The notes below the pieces were generated by a model. It did not search any database. It was not told where the DNA came from and worked only from the letters and a program-made list of their open reading frames with translations. Made by a program: the position numbers and the translations under genes. A stretch of 64,000 bases of DNA from Collinsella sp. (GTDB lineage: Bacteria; Actinomycetota; Coriobacteriia; Coriobacteriales; Coriobacteriaceae): assembly GCA_018380195.1 (NCBI GenBank), contig JAGZUC010000002.1, forward strand, positions 62,001 through 126,000, written 5' to 3'. Positions 59,242 through 64,000 of this stretch are shown piece by piece (the first letter of the stretch is position 1; each line of letters begins with the position of its first letter).

Positions 59242-62070
59242 ATGTCTCGATTCGTTAGGATTGCACGTGAGAGCTGCCACTGTCCTTCGTTCAGTTATAT
59301 ATCGCGCCCTGACCATTGTGCTTGCGCGCTTGCCGTGCTGAGTTCTATCGCGCCTGTCCAGGCTTTTGCCGATGACTCTAGTCAGCAAGTCAAGACGGTC
59401 CGCGTTGGTTGGCTCGTCAGCAACGAGGGCTTCCAAGACGGCACCCCCGGCGAGCGTCTCTCGGGATGGGGTTACGAGTACCTCCAGACCCTGTCATACT
59501 ACACGCCCGGCTGGCGGTACGAATACGTCTCCGGCACCTTCACCGAGCTTATGGACATGCTCGAGGCGGGCGAGATCGACCTCATGCCCAACATCTCCTA
59601 CTCCGAGGAACGCGCCCAAAAGCTGCTCTTTTCCTCGAACCCCGAGGGCACCGAGCGCTACTACATCTACGCCAGGCCCGACCGTGACGACCTCGCAAAG
59701 GGTGACCCTCAAGCACTTCAAGGTCTCACTATCGGCTGCAACCGCGGTGTTATGCAAACCCTCGTCGGCCAGCAGTGGCTCGCCAACGAAGGCATTACCT
59801 GCACCTATAAAGAAATCGACACTGGCGGTGCCCTCTTTGACGCACTCGCAAACAACGAGGTCGACGCCATCATCATGAACGACACGATCTCGTCGCCCAG
59901 TGCCTCCCCCATGTTCTACATTGGTTCGAACGACTACTATCTTGCCGTTCCCAAAAGCCGCCCCGACCTGATGAACGACATCAATGCCGCCATGACGGCA
60001 ATCGCCCGCGTCAACCCACGCTATAACGACGAAGTCAAATCTAGCTACTCGGCCCAAAACAGCGGTTCATCATCGCTCAACGGCCCCGAATGTTCCTGGC
60101 TCAAAGCAAACAACAACACCATCACGCTCGGCTACATTACGGGCAAACTCCCCTACTGCAACGAGGACGAAGACGGCGAAATGGAAGGCTCGCTCGCATC
60201 GCTTGCGACGACGCTACACGATAAATTTGGCATTACGGTCAAAACCGTCGCCTTTGATAGCTACAAGATGATGTCAAAGGCCCTGTCAAAGGGAAGCATA
60301 GCCGTTGCGCTGCCGGTATACCGAGATTACTGGTTTGCCGAGCAAACAGGCGTTGTGCAGTCGATATCGTTGGGGACCATATCCCTCACCGCCATCTACA
60401 CCGGCAGCAACCTGAACAAAGACCTTCAGAACATCGCCTGTACCAAATCATCGTTTGTCAACAAAAATGCACTTGAAAGTCTGTTCCCCACAGCGACCGT
60501 GACCGAATACCAATCCGACGATGAAGCGTTCGACGCCCTCAGGAAGGGAACGGCGCACTGCATCGTCGCTCCCAGTTCACGCGTAAAAACCATCGGTGAC
60601 CGTTATGATCTCGAGGACTGCGAGACGGTCGAGCTCCCTGACACCTGTGAGCTCTCGTGCTGGATTTCGCGCGGAAAGCCCGAGCTGCTGGGAATCATCA
60701 ACAAGGGCATCATCAATGCCGGAGAATCGCTCTCCGCAAGTAATTACTCCTCCACGTCGTACACGGCCCAGGAATCCAACACGCTTCAATTCCTTTATCG
60801 CAACCGCACCGCCATTGCAGCTACCCTCATCGGTATGTTGTCGGTCGGCATCGTCCTGCTCATCTGGGCGCTCGTGCGCGCTCGAACCGAGCGCAAAAAA
60901 GCCGATGCTGCCAACGCCGCTAAGACGGCATTCCTCACGCGCATGAGCCACGACATCCGTACGCCGCTCAACGGTATCCTGGGCCTTATCGAAATTGAAG
61001 AATTGAAGGAAGGCGATATGCAAGTCGCCCGCGAGAGCCGTGCCAAGGCGCGCGTTGCCGCCAATCACCTGCTCTCGCTGATCAACGACATCCTCGAGAT
61101 GGGAAAAATCGAAGACCGCAAGCTAACACTGGAACATGCGCCTTTTAACCTCAAAGAGCTTTGTGACGATACGCTGGTGCTGTGCAAGCTCCGCGCGTCC
61201 AGTAACGGCATCACCATGCAGGACAATAGTCTGCCGTACGCCACGGGGCCATACGTAATCGGCAGTCCCACCCATATCCGACAGGTCATGATCAACCTGT
61301 TAGACAACAGCATTAAGTACAACAAGCACGGCGGCTCCGTCACCTTTAGTTCACAGACCAAGCCACTCGATAACGGGCGCGCGCTCTTTTGCTTTAGCGT
61401 TTCGGATACCGGCATTGGCATGGCTCCCGAGTTTTTAAAGCATATCTATGAGCCGTTTGCCCAAGAAGGTGACGATGCGCGCAGCAAGTTCCAAGGAACC
61501 GGCATGGGCATGCCAATCGTCAAGTCGCTTATTGAACTGATGGGCGGCACCATCGAAGTCACCAGCGAACTCCATGTGGGCACCACGTTCTACGTGGAAA
61601 TTCCGCTCGATATCGACAAGAACCCCCGGGCGCGGGCGAATACGGTCGAGAGGGCGCTCGACTGCTCGCTCGCCGACATGAACGTGCTGCTCGCCGAAGA
61701 CAACGAATTGAATGCCGAGATTGCCCAGGCGCTGCTAGAATCCGAGGGCGTCGTGGTCACCCGCGCCGTCAACGGCAACGAAGTCGTCGATCTGTACCTG
61801 TCTCATCCCGCCGGCAGCTTCGATGCGATCCTGATGGACATTATGATGCCGGACATGGACGGTTACGAGGCAACCCGCGCGATTCGCCTGAGCGAGAAGG
61901 TCGATGCAGCCGATATCCCCATCATCGCGCTCACCGCCAATGCCTTTGCCGAGGACGCCAAGGCGGCACACGACGCCGGCATGAACGCCCATCTGTCCAA
62001 ACCGCTCGACTTTAACAAGCTCAAAAACATACTCGCCCGCATCAAGAAAAACGGATCCGTTTCGCTATAG
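59242..62070 (+). CDS. BvgS-like hybrid sensor kinase with two periplasmic-binding-type domains
   Basis: 942 residues if read from ATG 59242. Two substrate-binding folds (about 50-280 and 295-505: VRVGWLVSNEGFQ, then ITLGYITGKLPYC) precede one membrane helix (TAIAATLIGMLSVGIVLLIW), a HisKA domain with H in LTRMSHDIRTPLNG, a HATPase domain (INLLDNSIKYN, DTGIGM) and a receiver with Asp in LMDIMMPDMDG. It senses an external solute. The N-terminus is suspect: a GTG at 59267 with AGGA upstream gives a better signal peptide in another frame, joined by a 2-base shift in GCGCGC at 59324-59329. Confidence 0.88.
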   Translation: MSRFVRIARESCHCPSFSYISRPDHCACALAVLSSIAPVQAFADDSSQQVKTVRVGWLVSNEGFQDGTPGERLSGWGYEYLQTLSYYTPGWRYEYVSGTFTELMDMLEAGEIDLMPNISYSEERAQKLLFSSNPEGTERYYIYARPDRDDLAKGDPQALQGLTIGCNRGVMQTLVGQQWLANEGITCTYKEIDTGGALFDALANNEVDAIIMNDTISSPSASPMFYIGSNDYYLAVPKSRPDLMNDINAAMTAIARVNPRYNDEVKSSYSAQNSGSSSLNGPECSWLKANNNTITLGYITGKLPYCNEDEDGEMEGSLASLATTLHDKFGITVKTVAFDSYKMMSKALSKGSIAVALPVYRDYWFAEQTGVVQSISLGTISLTAIYTGSNLNKDLQNIACTKSSFVNKNALESLFPTATVTEYQSDDEAFDALRKGTAHCIVAPSSRVKTIGDRYDLEDCETVELPDTCELSCWISRGKPELLGIINKGIINAGESLSASNYSSTSYTAQESNTLQFLYRNRTAIAATLIGMLSVGIVLLIWALVRARTERKKADAANAAKTAFLTRMSHDIRTPLNGILGLIEIEELKEGDMQVARESRAKARVAANHLLSLINDILEMGKIEDRKLTLEHAPFNLKELCDDTLVLCKLRASSNGITMQDNSLPYATGPYVIGSPTHIRQVMINLLDNSIKYNKHGGSVTFSSQTKPLDNGRALFCFSVSDTGIGMAPEFLKHIYEPFAQEGDDARSKFQGTGMGMPIVKSLIELMGGTIEVTSELHVGTTFYVEIPLDIDKNPRARANTVERALDCSLADMNVLLAEDNELNAEIAQALLESEGVVVTRAVNGNEVVDLYLSHPAGSFDAILMDIMMPDMDGYEATRAIRLSEKVDAADIPIIALTANAFAEDAKAAHDAGMNAHLSKPLDFNKLKNILARIKKNGSVSL

Positions 62071-62112
62071 TTTGTGCTCAACCACCACGCACGACCAGAA
62101 AGGAAGCCAACG

Positions 62113-62667
62113 ATGTTTAGGCCCTTACGTCGAAAGAAACGCGCCATCACTGACGAGGAAGCGCGCGAACTGCTCGCTACCTGCAAGCGCGGCGTCTTTG
62201 CCGTCAACGGCGACGATGGCTACCCGTACGCCATTCCCGTCAACTACTTCTTTGACGCCGAGCACGACAAGATTTATTTCCATGGCGCCAAAGCCGGCCA
62301 CAAGGTCGACGCACTCAAGCGCGATGACAAGGTCTGCTTTACCGTTTACGGCAACGAGTGGCACAAGGACGGTGACTGGGCTCCCTACGTTATGAGTACC
62401 GTGGTCTTTGGCCGCTGTCGCCTGGCGAACGACACTCCCGCGTTTATCGAAGACAAAGTCCGCCAGCTCGCCCTTAAGTACTACCCTTCTGCCGAAGAAG
62501 TCGAAGAGGAAATCGCCAAAGACATCAAGGGCGTCCAGCTCTACGAGATTTCGATTGGGCATCTTTGCGGCAAGCAGATTCAAGAAAAGCAAGCCCCTCA
62601 GCAGGCCTCATCAATAATAATATGGCCCGGTTCCAACCCACCTTGGAACCGGGCCATATGCTTATGA
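62113..62667 (+). CDS. NimA-like pyridoxamine-phosphate-oxidase-fold protein
   Basis: 184 residues from ATG 62113 with AAAGGAA upstream. FMN-binding split barrel: RAITDEEARELLATCKRGVF, PYAIPVNYFFDAEHDKIYFHGAKAGHK and VCFTVYGNEWHKDGDW are typical of NimA-like flavoproteins, which reduce nitroimidazoles or other substrates; resistance is not implied. The last 15 or so residues (IWPGSNPPWNRAICL) are encoded by a perfect 17-bp-arm hairpin, and the stop lies beyond it, overlapping the end of the convergent kinase gene by 6 bases. Confidence 0.88.
   Translation: MFRPLRRKKRAITDEEARELLATCKRGVFAVNGDDGYPYAIPVNYFFDAEHDKIYFHGAKAGHKVDALKRDDKVCFTVYGNEWHKDGDWAPYVMSTVVFGRCRLANDTPAFIEDKVRQLALKYYPSAEEVEEEIAKDIKGVQLYEISIGHLCGKQIQEKQAPQQASSIIIWPGSNPPWNRAICL
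62620..62659 (-). terminator. Hairpin with 17-bp perfect arms, inside the NimA-like coding sequence
   Basis: ATATGGCCCGGTTCCAA (62620-62636), loop CCCACC, and its inverse at 62643-62659. On the minus strand it follows the sensor-kinase stop and is trailed by ATTATTATTG, so it looks like that gene's terminator. On the plus strand it is translated as the tail of the NimA-like protein. Confidence 0.8.
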
Positions 62668-64000
62668 AGCGTCGGCGGCGATGTGCGCTAGCGCCTCGAC
62701 GAGCTCTTGCGAGCTCACAGGTTTGCTCAGGTGCGCGTTCATGCCCGCCTCACGCGAAAGCCTACGGTCGTCGGCAAAGGCGTTGGCACTCACGGCGATA
62801 ATCGGCGTGGTCGCGGCATCCTCGCGATCGAGTGCTCGAATCTGACGCGTGGCCTCAAGGCCATCGATGCCAGGCATCATGATGTCCATCAACACCACGT
62901 CGTACTCGTGCGGTGCGCTCGCGGTAAACATCTCGACGGCAGACTCACCATCCTTAGCATGCGTCACGATGGCACCGGCACGGCTGAGCGTAAACTGCGC
63001 GATCTCGGCATTCAGATCGTTATCCTCTACGAGCAAAACGCGCAAGCCCTGGAGCGCATCGCCGTCTCCCGCATCCGCGGGAACTGCCTGAGGAATCTCG
63101 GAGCGGTCGCACTTCTCGAACGGCAGGCGAATGGTAAACGTCGTCCCCTGCCCCAAGACACTCGTAAAGCTCATGGTTCCGCCCATAAGCTCGACCAGCT
63201 GTTTTGCGATAGGCGCGCCCAGGCCAGTTCCCGACGAAGCGCCTTCCACCTGCTGCTCCTCGCGGCAAAACGGCTCGTAGAGGTGCTTTTGGAACTCCTC
63301 GCTCATGCCAATACCGTTGTCGGCGATCGTGTATTCATAGACGGGGACGCCATCCGCTGGCTCCACCTCGCGGCACACCAGGCGGACATAGCCGCCCTGG
63401 CGGTTGTACTTGACGGCATTGCCGGCAATATTGAGCAACAAACGCTTGAGGTGCGTCACGCTCACCCGCGCATAGGGATGATTAAGCGTCTGCTGGTCGG
63501 AGATAATTGTCACCAGACGCTCCTCGGCCTGGCGCTCCAGAATATCGCGCACTTCACAGTTGAGGGCCACCAAATTTATGGGCACGAGGTTCAGGTCGAC
63601 CTGCCCGCTCTCCAGGCGACTCATATCGAGCGCCTCGTTGGCAAGGTCGAGCAGCAGTCCCGATGCCGTCCAGATTTTTGAGCGGCACTCAGTCTGCTTT
63701 TGCAGATCGTCCGCATTGGCATCGCCAACCTCGACCATGCCGCGAATGCCGTTGATGGGCGTGCGCAGATCGTGGCTCATGCGACGCAGAAACTCCGTCT
63801 TTGCCGAGTTGGCAGACGAGGCCTCACGCGCCGCCTTTGCCAGCTTGTCGCCATAGTCGCGCTCCTGCTGCAGCAAGTCCGTCAAACGTCGACGATCAGC
63901 GCGGCGACGCACCGTCACAACAACGGCTATAACACCGCCGTAGAGCACCAGCACGCCGGCGGCAACAGCCGCGGCGACCTCAAAGTAGCGCTGCGCCGAG
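62662..64000 (-). CDS. Hybrid sensor kinase, 5' end cut by window edge
   Basis: 446 codons visible, running out of the window upstream. A membrane helix (VAAGVLVLYGGVIAVVVTV) is followed by a coiled linker, HisKA (H in LRRMSHDLRTPINGIRG), HATPase (NIAGNAVKYNRQGG, DNGIGMSE, SSGTGLGAPIAKQL) and a receiver with Asp in VLMDIMMPGIDG. It has the same order and many of the same motifs as the kinase at 59242, so it is probably a paralog whose sensor part lies outside. It converges on the NimA-like gene. Confidence 0.93.
   Translation of the reverse strand, partial: SAQRYFEVAAAVAAGVLVLYGGVIAVVVTVRRRADRRRLTDLLQQERDYGDKLAKAAREASSANSAKTEFLRRMSHDLRTPINGIRGMVEVGDANADDLQKQTECRSKIWTASGLLLDLANEALDMSRLESGQVDLNLVPINLVALNCEVRDILERQAEERLVTIISDQQTLNHPYARVSVTHLKRLLLNIAGNAVKYNRQGGYVRLVCREVEPADGVPVYEYTIADNGIGMSEEFQKHLYEPFCREEQQVEGASSGTGLGAPIAKQLVELMGGTMSFTSVLGQGTTFTIRLPFEKCDRSEIPQAVPADAGDGDALQGLRVLLVEDNDLNAEIAQFTLSRAGAIVTHAKDGESAVEMFTASAPHEYDVVLMDIMMPGIDGLEATRQIRALDREDAATTPIIAVSANAFADDRRLSREAGMNAHLSKPVSSQELVEALAHIAADAS

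Noticed and set aside
1..64000. tRNA or rRNA genes
   Set aside because: Gaps were read for cloverleaf-like sequence and GTTCGAATC-type motifs; none was convincing.

Overview
This is a GC-rich bacterial chromosome segment that most resembles Collinsella or a close relative (Coriobacteriia, gut anaerobes). That placement is an inference from gene content: a bifidobacterial/Collinsella-type bile salt hydrolase, a reverse-order rubrerythrin, LAxTG-type sorting signals, a NimA-like flavin protein, and many short palindromic repeats between genes. I saw no tRNA, rRNA, CRISPR array, prophage or insertion sequence.

Layout. 1-2.9 kb: aldehyde and alcohol dehydrogenases and a rubrerythrin. 3.0-4.5 kb: a PD-(D/E)xK-like orphan gene between two ~122-bp palindromic repeats. 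4.5-7.6 kb: a MocR-type regulator divergent from pdxS-pdxT (vitamin B6). 7.6-14.7 kb: a repeat-rich gap, an RGG-box protein, an MFS pump, a peptide deformylase, an HTH-aminotransferase fusion and a LysR/EamA pair. 14.9-18.9 kb: kup broken by an in-frame TGA, bile salt hydrolase, and a deformylase-like protein lacking the catalytic Glu. 19-24.4 kb: a purine permease and two tandemly duplicated surface proteins. 24.6-29.9 kb: esterase, uracil permease, MetE-like protein with a LysR regulator, and a HAD phosphatase. 29.9-32 kb: TPP riboswitch-thiM-UPF0045-thiE. 32-36 kb: patatin, flavoprotein, ArsC/Spx-like, CobW GTPase and TrmL. 36-41 kb: two related AAA ATPases (one with an in-frame TGA) around a UvrA-like ABC protein, delimited by three palindromes of one family. 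41-46.8 kb: a Tet(M)-like GTPase, GNAT, small proteins, RsmJ and RlmA. 47-52.6 kb: MATE pump, a second LysR/EamA pair, ung, SDR, and a queuosine-precursor transporter behind a probable preQ1 riboswitch. 52.7-59 kb: prfC, a YtrA-type GntR/ABC operon, ClC channel, LOG-like protein and K+ channel. 59-64 kb: two BvgS-like hybrid sensor kinases around a NimA-like gene.

The most unusual theme is structural. At least four families of palindromic repeats lie at gene 3' ends and supply the stop codon of the neighbouring gene. One family carries TAA, TGA and TAG in the three reading frames of a 12-base end sequence (CTAAGTGAGTAG), and two unrelated proteins both end in Leu-Ser-Glu-stop because of it. 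Other points worth a second look are the two in-frame TGA codons, a probable GC-dinucleotide frameshift in a sensor-kinase signal peptide, a duplication that carries a 14-codon fossil of the neighbouring permease, and a bacterial RGG-box protein.
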